A stretch of 64,000 bases of DNA from Aldehydirespirator sp965200005 (GTDB lineage Bacteria; Actinomycetota; Acidimicrobiia; Acidimicrobiales; Aldehydirespiratoraceae): assembly GCA_965200005.1 (NCBI GenBank), contig OZ241331.1:3100001-3164000 (forward strand), in the 5' to 3' direction. The position numbers and the translations under genes were made by a program. How positions within the stretch are numbered: position 1 is the first letter of the stretch; each line of letters starts with the position of its first letter. Below, piece by piece: positions 44,876-53,920 of the stretch. The notes below the pieces were generated by a model, which had not been told where the DNA came from, ran no database searches, and saw only the letters and a list, made by a program, of their open reading frames with translations.

Positions 44876-45657
44876 ACTTCGTTTAGAACATCGAGGCGTT
44901 CAGTTTCGGGAGGCTGCAGCCGATCCACACCTGGCGTCTCTGGCGGCACGAACATCCACAGGAATACCGCGGGTTCTGGTGTGTCAACACTCGGTGCCGA
45001 AGCACTCGTTGTCAGTGCAGATGCGAGCGCAGGTGGGTAGCAGGTGAGTCGCACCGCCTCGATGTCAAGTTCCATGGCGTGTTGACGGTCAAGTACCCGA
45101 TCCATGAGGCCAAGTGTCAGACTTCTCAATCCGGGCACTCTGGAAACGCTGACCATGATTGTCAGAGGATCAACACCGCTGCGCATCTGGCTGAGTTGTC
45201 GGGCAACCACTGCTTCCAACTGCAGGCGGGCGAGTCGTTCGAGCGCGCCTCGAGTTATCACCAGGTTGCGCTGCTCTGACGCAGTTACGACTGCTGCGTT
45301 GACGGCGTCGGAGTCAACGGTGTGCAGTTGAGGAGACCTGAATCCGTGAGTCGTACAAAGTCCATCAACCAGATTCTCGAGTCGCGGATTTGCACCTGAG
45401 GTAGCCGCAGTTGAGTCGAGGGCACCGAGGCAGTAGGTGACTGCAGTGATCTTGAGCCAGAGGATCAATCCAGCGGCGACGACGGCACCGATTAGCAGCG
45501 CGACCAGTGACGGGATACCGAGTACCGCTGCAACAACCACGACGAGGGAACCAGCGATAACGCCAGGGACCGCCAAGGCTGTTGTGACTGCGGCTTTGGA
45601 CCTCAAATGGACCTGCCTAGTGGACGGGTTCGTGAACTCAGAGTTGTCGTGGGACAT
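44872..45657 (-). CDS. M48-peptidase-like membrane protein without the HExxH zinc motif
   Basis: About 261 residues with two hydrophobic segments (about 25-72). The order of elements matches HtpX/M48 peptidases: VDSDAVNAAVV (normally D-x-x-NA-x-A), NLVITRGALERL, LQLEAVVARQLSQMRSG where HELSH is expected, and EAVRLTCYPPALASAL near the end. His-Glu-x-x-His is replaced by Arg-Gln-x-x-Gln, so zinc and proteolysis should be absent. It could be a pseudoenzyme that binds substrate or a partner. Start: the ATG at 45657; another ATG lies at 45678. Cotranscribed with the DUF3048 gene. Confidence 0.7.
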   Translation of the reverse strand: MSHDNSEFTNPSTRQVHLRSKAAVTTALAVPGVIAGSLVVVVAAVLGIPSLVALLIGAVVAAGLILWLKITAVTYCLGALDSTAATSGANPRLENLVDGLCTTHGFRSPQLHTVDSDAVNAAVVTASEQRNLVITRGALERLARLQLEAVVARQLSQMRSGVDPLTIMVSVSRVPGLRSLTLGLMDRVLDRQHAMELDIEAVRLTCYPPALASALTTSASAPSVDTPEPAVFLWMFVPPETPGVDRLQPPETERLDVLNEV

Positions 45658-45711
45658 GAAAGTTCTAGCGTCCCACAAGGCACAGTTGGGTCATGCTTAT
45701 TTGACGGTTCC

Positions 45712-46827
45712 TTACTGACGACTTCGGGACTGACGACTTCGGGATCTACGTCGGGCTGGTACTGCGATCCGCTCGAACCGCTCAAGATAATGTCGAGCGA
45801 GACTTTGCATCGAGAACTCCTTGGCCCGCTGGTAGCCAGACTCCACGAGCGAGTTGGCGAGTTTGGTGTCGCCAAGGATGCGCTGGATTGCATCTGCGAG
45901 GGCTCCTGACTCACCAGGTGGCACTAGTAGAGCATCCCGTTCGGGTCGCGCGACGTTGCGGTATCCGGGGATGTCGCCTGCGACCACAGCCGTACCTGCT
46001 GCCATCGCTTCAAGTAACACGATGCCAAACGACTCCCCCGCGATTGATGGCGCGCACAGCACGTCGGCGCCCTTGAGACGTGCGACCTTTTCGGTGTCGC
46101 TAATGGTGCCCAGCCACTCAATCCTGGCGTCACCCGCAGACCTGGCTCGTAGACCTGCGGTCTCTGGGCCGTCTCCTGCGATCCACAATCTCACCTGCGA
46201 CGGCAACCGTTTCAGCGCCTCGAGCAAGACACCCAAACCTTTGCGCGGCTCGTGGCGTCCTACAAACAGGATCGTTGGGTTGGTCGATTGCTCTGGTGTG
46301 GCACGGCGATAGGTGTCAAGTTCGACACCGTTGAACAGCAGGTCGTAGCTCCCGCCCAGACTGTTTCGAGCCATGTCTCGAGCGTCTGCAGAAACAGCAA
46401 CTCGATGGTCGAGACGGTTGGCGAGAAACCGAGTTGCGCGAGGCAACAAGTCATAAGCAAGTGACCCTCCCGCGGCGTGAAAGGTGCCGAGCAGCGGCGC
46501 CGGTCGTAACAACAGTGCTGTCATGGTTGGCCCCGGTGCCAGTGGTTCGTGTAGGTGGATCACGTCAAATGACTCATCGCGCATCGCTCGAATGGCTCTG
46601 AGTTGGCATGCCGGGTCGGGAGCTACGGGCGCTATCGAACCGTTCGCGATTGCAGGGAGGCTGTTGCCAAGCGGCGTGACAAACGAATCGGGGGGTGGCC
46701 CATCGCAAGGCCCCAGCACCCGTGTGGCGTACCCCAGCCGTGCGAACGACCTAGCCAATCCCAGAACCTGCATCTGCACGCCCCCAGGACGGGTGAGGCT
46801 GTACGGGCAAACAATGCCAATCCGCAC
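45712..46827 (-). CDS. pimA: PimA-like phosphatidylinositol mannosyltransferase (GT4)
   Basis: Probably transfers mannose from GDP-mannose to phosphatidyl-inositol on the inner face of the membrane. The 371-residue GT-B protein starts RIGIVCPYSLTRPGGVQMQV, typical of PimA, with VIHLHEPLAPGPTM, TFHAAGG, and the C-terminal donor site FVGRHEPRKGLGVLLEAL, PSIAGESFGIVLLEAMAAGT. Family and the neighbours patA-like and pgsA-like argue for PimA, but other GT4 roles are possible. Ends with an Arg/Ser/Gln tail. In Mycobacterium the order pgsA-patA-pimA is the same; here about 2.4 kb of accessory DNA separates it from patA. Confidence 0.85.
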   Translation of the reverse strand: MRIGIVCPYSLTRPGGVQMQVLGLARSFARLGYATRVLGPCDGPPPDSFVTPLGNSLPAIANGSIAPVAPDPACQLRAIRAMRDESFDVIHLHEPLAPGPTMTALLLRPAPLLGTFHAAGGSLAYDLLPRATRFLANRLDHRVAVSADARDMARNSLGGSYDLLFNGVELDTYRRATPEQSTNPTILFVGRHEPRKGLGVLLEALKRLPSQVRLWIAGDGPETAGLRARSAGDARIEWLGTISDTEKVARLKGADVLCAPSIAGESFGIVLLEAMAAGTAVVAGDIPGYRNVARPERDALLVPPGESGALADAIQRILGDTKLANSLVESGYQRAKEFSMQSLARHYLERFERIAVPARRRSRSRQSRSRQ

Positions 46828-46944
46828 ACCCGCAGACTATGTCCCCGCACTCCACAAAGTTGGGGCAGACACTTTGGGCACAGGTGAGTGTTCGGAGTGT
46901 CCCGCTTATGTATCGCGACTTGCACGCACAAAGTCAACCTGACA

Positions 46945-48166
46945 ATGGCTCACAGTTCTATCATCGCGCTAATGACTGATGACCCCGGACACCTTCCGCG
47001 CTTGCGGTCGAGGCGTGCGTACGTCGACTACCTTGAAGGTCACTCACAGATGACCGAAGAGGGCCGCCTTGAGGGCAAGCCGACACCCTTACGCGTCAAG
47101 ACCTACATGCTCGAGACGGCAAGGCACTCAGCGGCCACAGATCACGGATTCGGCTTTGCAGGCCACGTCCAACTTGAACGACTAGACGACACGATGTACC
47201 GAGTTGAGGACAAGCGAACAGATGACGCCATAGTCGGCCTGTTGGAAGTCCTTAACGAACGACACCCGGTTCTCTACACAACGATGAAGGCCGCCGAGTC
47301 TCAGACTTGGGTACGTGAGACTATTGATGTCAACCCGTGGTTGGATCGCCTCTGGCTGTCGCCGCCAATTCTCTTCCACCTCTGGCAGAACGTACAAGCA
47401 AACACACCGACGCACCGATTCATCCGACTGGTGTTTGAGCATGAAGCCAAATTTCAGGCAGATGAGTCACATCCAGACGATGACTTCGACAGTCAAGACA
47501 CCTTTGCCGAACGCCGAAGGTCAAGAGTGAACGTTACTGAAAGTGTTTCATTTCTGAAGGATAAGTTGGGTGACCTAATGAAGCTATATCATCCACTGCA
47601 CTCACTCGTACAACTGCAGATGCCAGGCATGGACAAAGGCGGACATAATCTGTACTTTGATGTCCGAGCAACGAATCTAACGGACTCGTTTGCTGAACAC
47701 CGCGCTACAATCTCATCCATCATTGACCGCTATCATCGAGTCACTGAGTTGGCTGAAGACAGACTTTGGGTGCACTTTGTGGGCAGACAGAGCAAAGGGC
47801 GTTCACATTACCGGTGCCCCACTAACGATTAGGTTCAACCACAAGCTTAAAGGGCACGAGTTTGATGCCTTCATCACAAAGGGATTGCAACGTCGAAACA
47901 GCCGACTACGCATTGGTGGTTATGTCACACGCCTTGGACCTACAAAAGCACACGTTGCGGCCATTGACAAACACCTGTGGCAACCATTGTTTCTTGAGAT
48001 AACGAGCGAACAACTGCTGGCAATTCTTCCTCGAGTTACCTGTGGCAATACGGTCCATCGACTTGTGACGAACATACAACGATGGATAGATCCAAGAGCG
48101 GAGGTATGGATAGGTGACGAGCCTTACGCGTCAACCATTGACAATGCATTTGAGGATCAGCTATGA
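46945..48166 (+). pseudogene. Accessory gene A of an inserted two-gene module, frameshifted
   Basis: A first frame from ATG 46945 (AHSSIIALMTDDPGHLPRL) runs to 47832, with RRAYVDYLEGHSQMTEEG, GFGFAGHVQLERLDDTMYR and NPWLDRLWLSPPILFHLW. A second frame takes over near 47785-47800 as KGVHITGAPLTIRFNHKLK, GLQRRNSRLRIGGYVTRLG and ends at 48166. One extra base in a G or A run (near 47781 or 47794) would join them to about 407 residues. No family is recognised. Base use is visibly poorer in G and C than the flanking pim genes, and it faces the other way, so I take it as acquired DNA. Confidence 0.6.
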
Positions 48167-49208
48167 TAGGTGATGACTTGCTAGCGAGCGATCCTGTGTT
48201 TCAACTCAACACCATGTTGTGGTCCGTAATGAAACAGCCGAGCAGAGAGTCTACGACGCCTGTACTCGCGATGGCGGGATATCATTTCGAAGCGATGGAC
48301 ACAAACTTCTGACGCCGCTGACAGAATCTACCATGACCGCACTTCGCGAGTTACTCGAATCTCGAGACGTATCCGCGACGCGACCAGATCTGTGGCTGTC
48401 TCACGAAACCGAACCTGCTCGACCGATAGTTGAACTAAAGTCCCGAGGCTTCTCACACACCTCACTGAAGCCTCGACGTCAAGCCCTAAGGATGCTCGCG
48501 TCTGCGATAGACCTGTCGCCGTCGCTCGCGGAGACTTCACTGTGTCCCGGCCACGTCCTGTATGTGACTATTGCGACAGACGCAGTGAAGCTCTCTCGCA
48601 CACTAACACTACTTGCCGAGTCACTCGTATCTGCCGGCGCGCAGACAGCTCCTTATGCAAGTGCTAGGAATCTCTATCGATCGAGATGGGGTTTGGTTGT
48701 CAGCTCCGAAGCCAGAAAGCCTGCCGGTACCTCTACGCAAGACCATGGCGACACCAGTCATTGTGCTCGGTAGGGATGAAGACAATGATCCGCGTCCGTT
48801 GTACTTCGTACCGTGGGTACCGGGTATCCATGGCAGCCAGAACGAACAACTCAATTCACAAGGACTGACAGAACTCGGCAACCGAATCCTGAACCTCAAC
48901 ACTTCTCCCGCATCGGGTCCGTTAGTGCGCCATGTGAAGTTTCGCTTAGCGCTTCAGATCTATTGGAAACAGCGACGCTCGGAATCTTCGCCGTTTGGCG
49001 GGACACCGACCGGAAGTTATTCGCCGAGACGGTTATTCGACTGATTCTACGGGCATTGCCCAACGACGTAACTGTGCATGAAGATGACCGCTGCAACATT
49101 AGGGTTAATCTTCCCGATGATACAACCAAGGATCTAGTCATTAGGTCGATCGAGGATGCCCGAGGCGAGAGTCTAGACACTGAAGTACGCCAACCCAGCT
49201 TATTCTAG
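48163..49208 (+). pseudogene. Accessory gene B, nuclease-like, with two or three frameshifts
   Basis: Starts in an ATGA overlap with gene A (MIGDDLLASDPVFQL). The reading then shifts by frame: RVYDACTRDGGISFRSDGHK to ESLVSAGAQTAPY (frame of 48219), ISIDRDGVWLSAPKPESLP to GLTELGNRILNLN (frame of 48613), then LETATLGIFAVWRDTDRKL to SLDTEVRQPSLF (frame of 48813). A PD-(D/E)xK-like pattern, PDLWLSHE...RPIVELKSRGFS, suggests a restriction-type nuclease. Joined, it would be about 345 residues. Close overlap with gene A implies that both worked together; a defence or selfish role is inference. Both are probably dead as read. Confidence 0.55.
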
Positions 49209-49264
49209 CCATGTGTTTCATCTGATGGGGGTCGTGGAGCCAGAAAGTAGTTCGCACGAAGACA

Positions 49265-50176
49265 CTAGATGTTTTGGAGGTGTGGGGGAGTTGGTTGGCC
49301 TATTGCTTCGTAATCGCTGGGCCAGTTGGGTGACATCAGATGCCACTGTTCTGGAGCTCTTCGTATCAACCCTTCAAGTGCCGCGGCGTAGTCTGCAACA
49401 ACACGTGACATATCGTCACGTATCCGGCCTCTTCTCCGAGTGTCTAGTGGCGGCAGCGCGATTGCATGGCGAGCACTCCCGCGCCAATACACCGCCGCAG
49501 GAATAAGGGGAGCTCCTGTTCGCAACGCGAGTAATGCCGGGCCTGCAGGTAAACGTGTCTTTTCCCTGAAGAACGTTGTGACTATGCCCGTGCCTCCTAC
49601 ATCCCGATCTGATAACAGACACACAACATTGCCCCGTTTAACCGCTGCTGCGAGTAGGGCACCCGCCTTTGACCCGACGGGAATAATCTCCATCCCGAGA
49701 CGCTGCCGGAAAGACATAAACCAGTCAAAGACTTCAGGCGGTTCGAGGCGTTCAACTACAGCCGTTACGTTCATCTTGGGCACCTGAGCGAGCCACCAAG
49801 CTGCCCACTCCCAGCAACCAAGATGAGGCATAACCAGGATTGGTCCGACGCCCGAACGCACTGCGCGCTCAAGAGTCTCTACACCCTCATAGGCGAACCC
49901 TCGATCCACATCACTTGCACTTAACTGCGGAAGACAGAAGCTTTCAAAGTAGTAGCGGCCATACCACTCAAACACTCTGGCTGTGTGCCGTCTCGCTTCT
50001 GCTTTGTTGACGGGCCGACCGAGCGCTCTTTCTAGATTGCGTTTAACTAACCGCTTGCGATCACCGCTTGTTGTAGCGGCGATACGTGAGCCGAGCCGGA
50101 CGGCAGCACGTGCCGGGACATCTGGAACTGCTCCGGCAAAGAACTCCGCGGCCCTATAGGCAACCGCTGATGGCAC
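49265..50176 (-). CDS. PatA-like phosphatidylinositol mannoside acyltransferase (LpxL/HtrB fold)
   Basis: Acylates a glycolipid headgroup, most likely the mannose of phosphatidyl-inositol mannoside. The 303-residue protein has VVPxx-free but clear lysophospholipid acyltransferase features: the H-x4-E motif in MPHLGCWEWAAWWLAQ, a later GNVVCLLSDRDVGGTG, FFREKTRLPAGPALLALRTGAPLIP and a C-terminal PEQWHLMSPNWP. It starts 6 bp after the pgsA-like stop, so they are one unit. Peripheral membrane, cytoplasmic side. The exact acceptor is inferred from neighbours. Confidence 0.87.
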   Translation of the reverse strand: MPSAVAYRAAEFFAGAVPDVPARAAVRLGSRIAATTSGDRKRLVKRNLERALGRPVNKAEARRHTARVFEWYGRYYFESFCLPQLSASDVDRGFAYEGVETLERAVRSGVGPILVMPHLGCWEWAAWWLAQVPKMNVTAVVERLEPPEVFDWFMSFRQRLGMEIIPVGSKAGALLAAAVKRGNVVCLLSDRDVGGTGIVTTFFREKTRLPAGPALLALRTGAPLIPAAVYWRGSARHAIALPPLDTRRRGRIRDDMSRVVADYAAALEGLIRRAPEQWHLMSPNWPSDYEAIGQPTPPHLQNI

Positions 50177-50182
50177 CGATGA

Positions 50183-50881
50183 TCAGGAAGAGCCTCCGGG
50201 CCTTTGACGGGTACGCATCCGCATCGCTCCATCACGACGGCGTGTTCTCCTAGGCCTGCTGCGCCTCGCACGCCGGCGTAGCGAATCTGTTGGGGGTGGC
50301 GGCTTAGATGCCTGTCGCCACACCTTCACGAAGCGTTGAACTGCCGTGAAAGCGGTCAACACCAACATGACCCACAACGTCCACACCAAGAGACTGTCAA
50401 ACAACAGTCCGAAGCCAAGCACGATGAAGCGTTCGGCGCGCTCCATAAGACCGCCCTTTGCCACATAACCCAGAGACTCAGCCTTGGCACGCTGGTATGA
50501 CACCAACATCGCAACGCTCATGATCGCAACCGGCAACATCATTAGATGACCCGGCTCTGTAGCAGCGTAATACCATGCAATTCCACCGAACAACAGAGCG
50601 TCTGTTAATCGATCAGATACCGAGTCGAAGAAGGCTCCTCGCTGTGAAGACGTTCCCGAAGCCTTTGCTACTGCGCCATCTAACGCATCGGGAATACCGG
50701 TAAGTACCAACATCAAGAACCCGACTTTGAAGTTGCCAAGAGCTATCGCAACTGCTGCGCCGCTTGCCATGACAATCCCTGTGATCGTTACCGCATCGGC
50801 ACTAACACCTGTTCTACGAAGCGAGACACCAATCGGCGTTAAGCCGCGATCTACGGCGCGTCGCCAGTTCCCGTCAAACAT
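50183..50881 (-). CDS. CDP-alcohol phosphatidyltransferase, phosphatidylinositol-phosphate-synthase-like
   Basis: Membrane enzyme joining an alcohol (probably inositol phosphate) to CDP-diacylglycerol. The 232-residue product has the family signature D-x2-DG-x2-A-x8-G-x3-D-x3-D as DALDGAVAKASGTSSQRGAFFDSVSDR, here split as DALDGAVAKASG and RGAFFDSVSDR; the usual Arg after Ala is Lys. About six hydrophobic segments follow, and the last 35 residues are a very basic tail (RRRARRSRPRRTRRRDGA). First gene of the pgsA-patA unit. Confidence 0.88.
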   Translation of the reverse strand: MFDGNWRRAVDRGLTPIGVSLRRTGVSADAVTITGIVMASGAAVAIALGNFKVGFLMLVLTGIPDALDGAVAKASGTSSQRGAFFDSVSDRLTDALLFGGIAWYYAATEPGHLMMLPVAIMSVAMLVSYQRAKAESLGYVAKGGLMERAERFIVLGFGLLFDSLLVWTLWVMLVLTAFTAVQRFVKVWRQASKPPPPTDSLRRRARRSRPRRTRRRDGAMRMRTRQRPGGSS

Positions 50882-50942
50882 TGTTTGAACTCCTTGCAGT
50901 CTTTGCCATTGGGACGCTAGCAGCGCACGTTCGACTGCTGGT

Positions 50943-51518
50943 TTACCCTAAACCCGTCCAGTCTTCAGGGTTCTGCTCAACGAAACGTCCGACGATCTCG
51001 GCGTCGATGCCGTCTACAAGTACCAGCCCCCTCTTGGTCGGCACTGGCTCGTTGGAGTACAGCAAGATCCGCCATGTTGGCCTGCTTCGAACACCACGCC
51101 AGGCAAGCTGCGCTGAAGCGTGACCCACCGGGAAACCAACCTCACGTGTGGCTGCCACAAGCGCATCGTTCTCGTCGACTGAGAGATCCCAGCCAGCCTG
51201 CAGGCTGTACAGGCCGAACAAAACGAGCGTGATCCCGCCAACGACAATGCCCCCATTGACCAGCACTGCTTGTGCTCCTGCAATGGGCACCAACACTATG
51301 GCGAGACCGCCGATGATCAGATACATCACACCTGAGATGCGGCGGCGGCTGTTGTTCGGAAACATGTAAGGCCCAACAAACCCCGACGCATCAAGGTCTT
51401 CAGGCAGGCTGTCACGCACCGCCGAGTCACTCGGCACTGTCTCAACATGCTCGCCGCTGTCGGGAAGCGTCGCTTCAGAGCTGTTGGCGTTGGTGGTTGA
51501 GTCGGTGTCGTTAGGCAC
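50943..51518 (-). CDS. Two-TM membrane protein of unknown function
   Basis: A 191-residue protein with an acidic, Ser/Thr-rich N-terminus (1-45), a PYMFPNNSRRRISG segment, two hydrophobic helices (about 63-84 and 88-107), and a C-terminal soluble domain with GWDLSVDENDALVAATREVG, RPTWRILLYSNEP and a KRGLVLVDGIDAEIVGRFV stretch that looks like a small alpha/beta or PH-like fold. I do not recognise the family. It lies 61 bp upstream of the pgsA-like gene on the same strand and could belong to the same transcript. Confidence 0.72.
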   Translation of the reverse strand: MPNDTDSTTNANSSEATLPDSGEHVETVPSDSAVRDSLPEDLDASGFVGPYMFPNNSRRRISGVMYLIIGGLAIVLVPIAGAQAVLVNGGIVVGGITLVLFGLYSLQAGWDLSVDENDALVAATREVGFPVGHASAQLAWRGVRSRPTWRILLYSNEPVPTKRGLVLVDGIDAEIVGRFVEQNPEDWTGLG

Positions 51519-51645
51519 TACTGCACGATACGGCGCCGGCTAGGCAGTCTTCACCGAGCCGGAGTTCTCAGCCAAGAGGCGCAACCGAAAGATGCGAGTC
51601 GCACGAGTCATGGCGGGGCACATAGTGTGAGGCAGAACGCGCCGT

Positions 51646-51665
51646 GTAGTTCAGCGTAGTTCAGC
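51646..51665. repeat. Tandem 10-bp repeat upstream of the oxygenase-like gene
   Basis: GTAGTTCAGC occurs twice head to tail at 51646-51655 and 51656-51665. It lies 28 bp before the TTG start of the oxygenase-like gene and 14 bp before its AGGAGG ribosome binding site (51679-51684). It may be a regulator site on one face of the helix or chance; nothing else supports a role. Confidence 0.5.
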
Positions 51666-51692
51666 CGACTTCGGAGCTAGGAGGTGACGAGT

Positions 51693-52577
51693 TTGACCAC
51701 AACCATCGCTGCTGAATCGAATACCGATCACTGCACCGACCCTGTGATCCGAAACCAGTGGCATGCACTTCTCGCACTAAATGAAATACCGAGAGGCAAG
51801 GTGATTCACACAAAGCTGCTTGGTGAACCGATCAGCTATTGGTTAGACGAGCAGCGCAAACCTCACGTACACAGTCACTCACAGAGCGAAGCTACTCCGC
51901 TTCCGACGAGGGAACACTACGGCTATTTGTGGACAACCACGGGTGAGCCAAGCGGTGATGTGTTTGCTATTCCGGAAGCCCTTGAAGATGACCGGCGCAC
52001 GTTCAATGCCGTCACGGTCGGTATTGAGTCGTCTGCCCCTCGTGCAGTCGAGAACTTCCTTGACATGGCGCACTTCCCGTATGTGCATACGGGATTGCTA
52101 GGCGACGAACCACACACCGAAGTACCCGCGTATCACGTCCAAGAACAGTCTGGGGAGCTCTGGGCTACCGAGTGCCGGTTCTTTCAGCCTCAAGCAGCTG
52201 CCGCATCAACCGAGGCCGTCATGGTCGACTACATCTACCGTGTGCCCCACCCCTATTGCGCGATGCTCTATAAGTCATCACCGGGTGATCTCACTCGCTT
52301 GGACGCCATCGGTATCTTCATTCACCCGGTGACCGAGACTCGCATCAATGCTCATTTGTTCTCAAGCCTTCTTGATGATGTCTCCACGATGTCTGAACTC
52401 AGACGCTTCCAGCAGTCAGTCCTGTCCCAAGACAAGCCGATTCTTGAGAATCAGAACCCCAAGAGACTTCCGCTTGATCCTCGGGCTGAGACACCTATCC
52501 GTGCCGATCGTGCTGCTATTGCATATCGCCGCTGGCTCAGCCAACTAGGCGTCACTTACGGTGTAATACCTGTATGA
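51693..52577 (+). CDS. Ring-hydroxylating-oxygenase alpha-subunit-like protein lacking the Rieske motif
   Basis: A TTG at 51693 is the likely start, because AGGAGGT at 51679-51685 sits seven bases before it (and overlaps a GTG at 51684). The 294-residue protein begins like RHO alpha subunits (IRNQWHALLALNEI, LLGEPISYWLDE), but the Rieske Cys-x-His/Cys-x2-His domain is not there: PHVHSHSQSEATPLPTREHYG follows. The catalytic iron site is kept in VENFLDMAHFPYVHTG, with the bridging Asp and two His residues. Without its own cluster it would need another electron source or have another function. Its 3' end is 20 bp from a convergent dehydrogenase gene. Confidence 0.75.
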   Translation: MTTTIAAESNTDHCTDPVIRNQWHALLALNEIPRGKVIHTKLLGEPISYWLDEQRKPHVHSHSQSEATPLPTREHYGYLWTTTGEPSGDVFAIPEALEDDRRTFNAVTVGIESSAPRAVENFLDMAHFPYVHTGLLGDEPHTEVPAYHVQEQSGELWATECRFFQPQAAAASTEAVMVDYIYRVPHPYCAMLYKSSPGDLTRLDAIGIFIHPVTETRINAHLFSSLLDDVSTMSELRRFQQSVLSQDKPILENQNPKRLPLDPRAETPIRADRAAIAYRRWLSQLGVTYGVIPV

Positions 52578-52597
52578 ACGTTGGCTTTCGATAAACC

Positions 52598-53836
52598 CTA
52601 AATCGGCAAGTTTCCCGTAGCACGGCTGATCGAACCCTCATCTTTGTAAGAGGCGATGGCACGCTGCGCTATCCGCATCTGATGCACCTCATCTGAACCA
52701 TCTGCGATCCGAGCCCAGCGAGCATGTTGATACATGTGAGCCAGCGGCGTGTCGGTGGAGTAGCCGAGGGCACCATGTACCTGGATAGAACGATCGATGA
52801 CCCGGTTGAGCATGTTGGCCACGAAGTGCTTGGCCATCGACACCTCGGCCTTGAAGTCTTCGCCTTGGTCGATCTTGTGTGCAGCGTGAAGCACCATGAG
52901 TTTGGACTGATATAGCTCCATAGTGGAGTCCGCAATCATCCATTGGATGCCTTGCTTTTCTGCAAGCAGGGAGCCGTGTGCGTAACGTTTCAGCGAGCGG
53001 TCAACCATCATGTTTAAGGCGGTCTCTGCCTGCGCGATCCAACGCATGCAGTGTGCTAGCCGAGCCGGTCCAAGTCGATACTGGCCGAGCAGATGACCTT
53101 TGCCACGACCGCCGAGCATCTGGCTTCGGTGTACACGCAGATCCTTGATTCGGATTTCGCTGTGACCTGTGCTGCCATGCATTGTCTCGATTTGTCTTAC
53201 CTCATGCCATCCGGACTGAGGGATATCAATGATGAAGGCAGTGTTTGCTGCTTGGGGGATATCGGGGTTGTCTTCGGTGCGGCAGATGAGGATGGCGAAA
53301 CTTGCTCGGTGGGCATTTGAAACGAACCACTTGTGACCGTTGATTACCCACTCATCACCATCGGGAAAGGCGTACGTCTCAATCAAGGTCGGATCCGACC
53401 CAGCGACGTTTGGCTCGGTCATTGCGAAACACGACCAAACCCTGCCTTCACATAGCGGACGCAGATACTTCTCGGCCTGCTGTTGTGTCGCCCAGTGCAA
53501 CAGCGTGTGCATGTTGCCTTCATCGGGTGCCTGACAATTCAGTACCCATGGCCCGTAGCGGCTACGAGCAGCTTCTGCTTGAACCATCGCAAGCGCCACA
53601 TGGCCAAGTCCCATGCCGCCCCATTCCTCGGGCATGTGAGGCAACCAAAGACCGGCCTCTCGAGCCTGCCGACGCATACCGATCAGTGCCTCGCGACGCT
53701 CCGTTCCCTGAAGACGCTGCTCAGTATCTGAACTGTCGATTCTCCGCTCAATCGGGACGACAGTCTCGCTGATAAAGGTACGTACCCTCGCTCGAATCTC
53801 ATCAAGTTCAGACGAAAGAGTGAAGTCGATAGCCAC
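52598..53836 (-). CDS. Acyl-CoA dehydrogenase family protein
   Basis: A 412-residue flavoenzyme. Domains: N-terminal helical part with MPEEWGGMGLGHVALAMVQAE, central beta domain with CFAMTEPNVAGSDPTLIE and FVSNAHRASFAILICR, and C-terminal helical part with VHGALGYSTDTPLAHMYQHA and RIADGSDEVHQMRIAQRAI. The last holds the Glu usually acting as base in medium/short-chain enzymes (DGSDEV). Substrate unknown; similar to proteins named acyl-CoA dehydrogenase FadE in actinobacteria. Single gene, convergent with the oxygenase-like gene and divergent from the glucanase gene. Confidence 0.92.
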   Translation of the reverse strand: MAIDFTLSSELDEIRARVRTFISETVVPIERRIDSSDTEQRLQGTERREALIGMRRQAREAGLWLPHMPEEWGGMGLGHVALAMVQAEAARSRYGPWVLNCQAPDEGNMHTLLHWATQQQAEKYLRPLCEGRVWSCFAMTEPNVAGSDPTLIETYAFPDGDEWVINGHKWFVSNAHRASFAILICRTEDNPDIPQAANTAFIIDIPQSGWHEVRQIETMHGSTGHSEIRIKDLRVHRSQMLGGRGKGHLLGQYRLGPARLAHCMRWIAQAETALNMMVDRSLKRYAHGSLLAEKQGIQWMIADSTMELYQSKLMVLHAAHKIDQGEDFKAEVSMAKHFVANMLNRVIDRSIQVHGALGYSTDTPLAHMYQHARWARIADGSDEVHQMRIAQRAIASYKDEGSISRATGNLPI

Positions 53837-53920
53837 ACCCCAAGGCTAGGTGCTGTTCGCCACTCAGCGAGACGGCACTGCCTTCTCAAACGATCTTGCG
53901 CTTGTAGTCATCTGACGGAT

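Noticed and set aside
48813..49208. Separate intact gene at 48813-49208
   Set aside because: Its first third is the out-of-frame reading of gene B, and only the part from about 48940 looks coding, so it is the last fragment of the frameshifted gene B.
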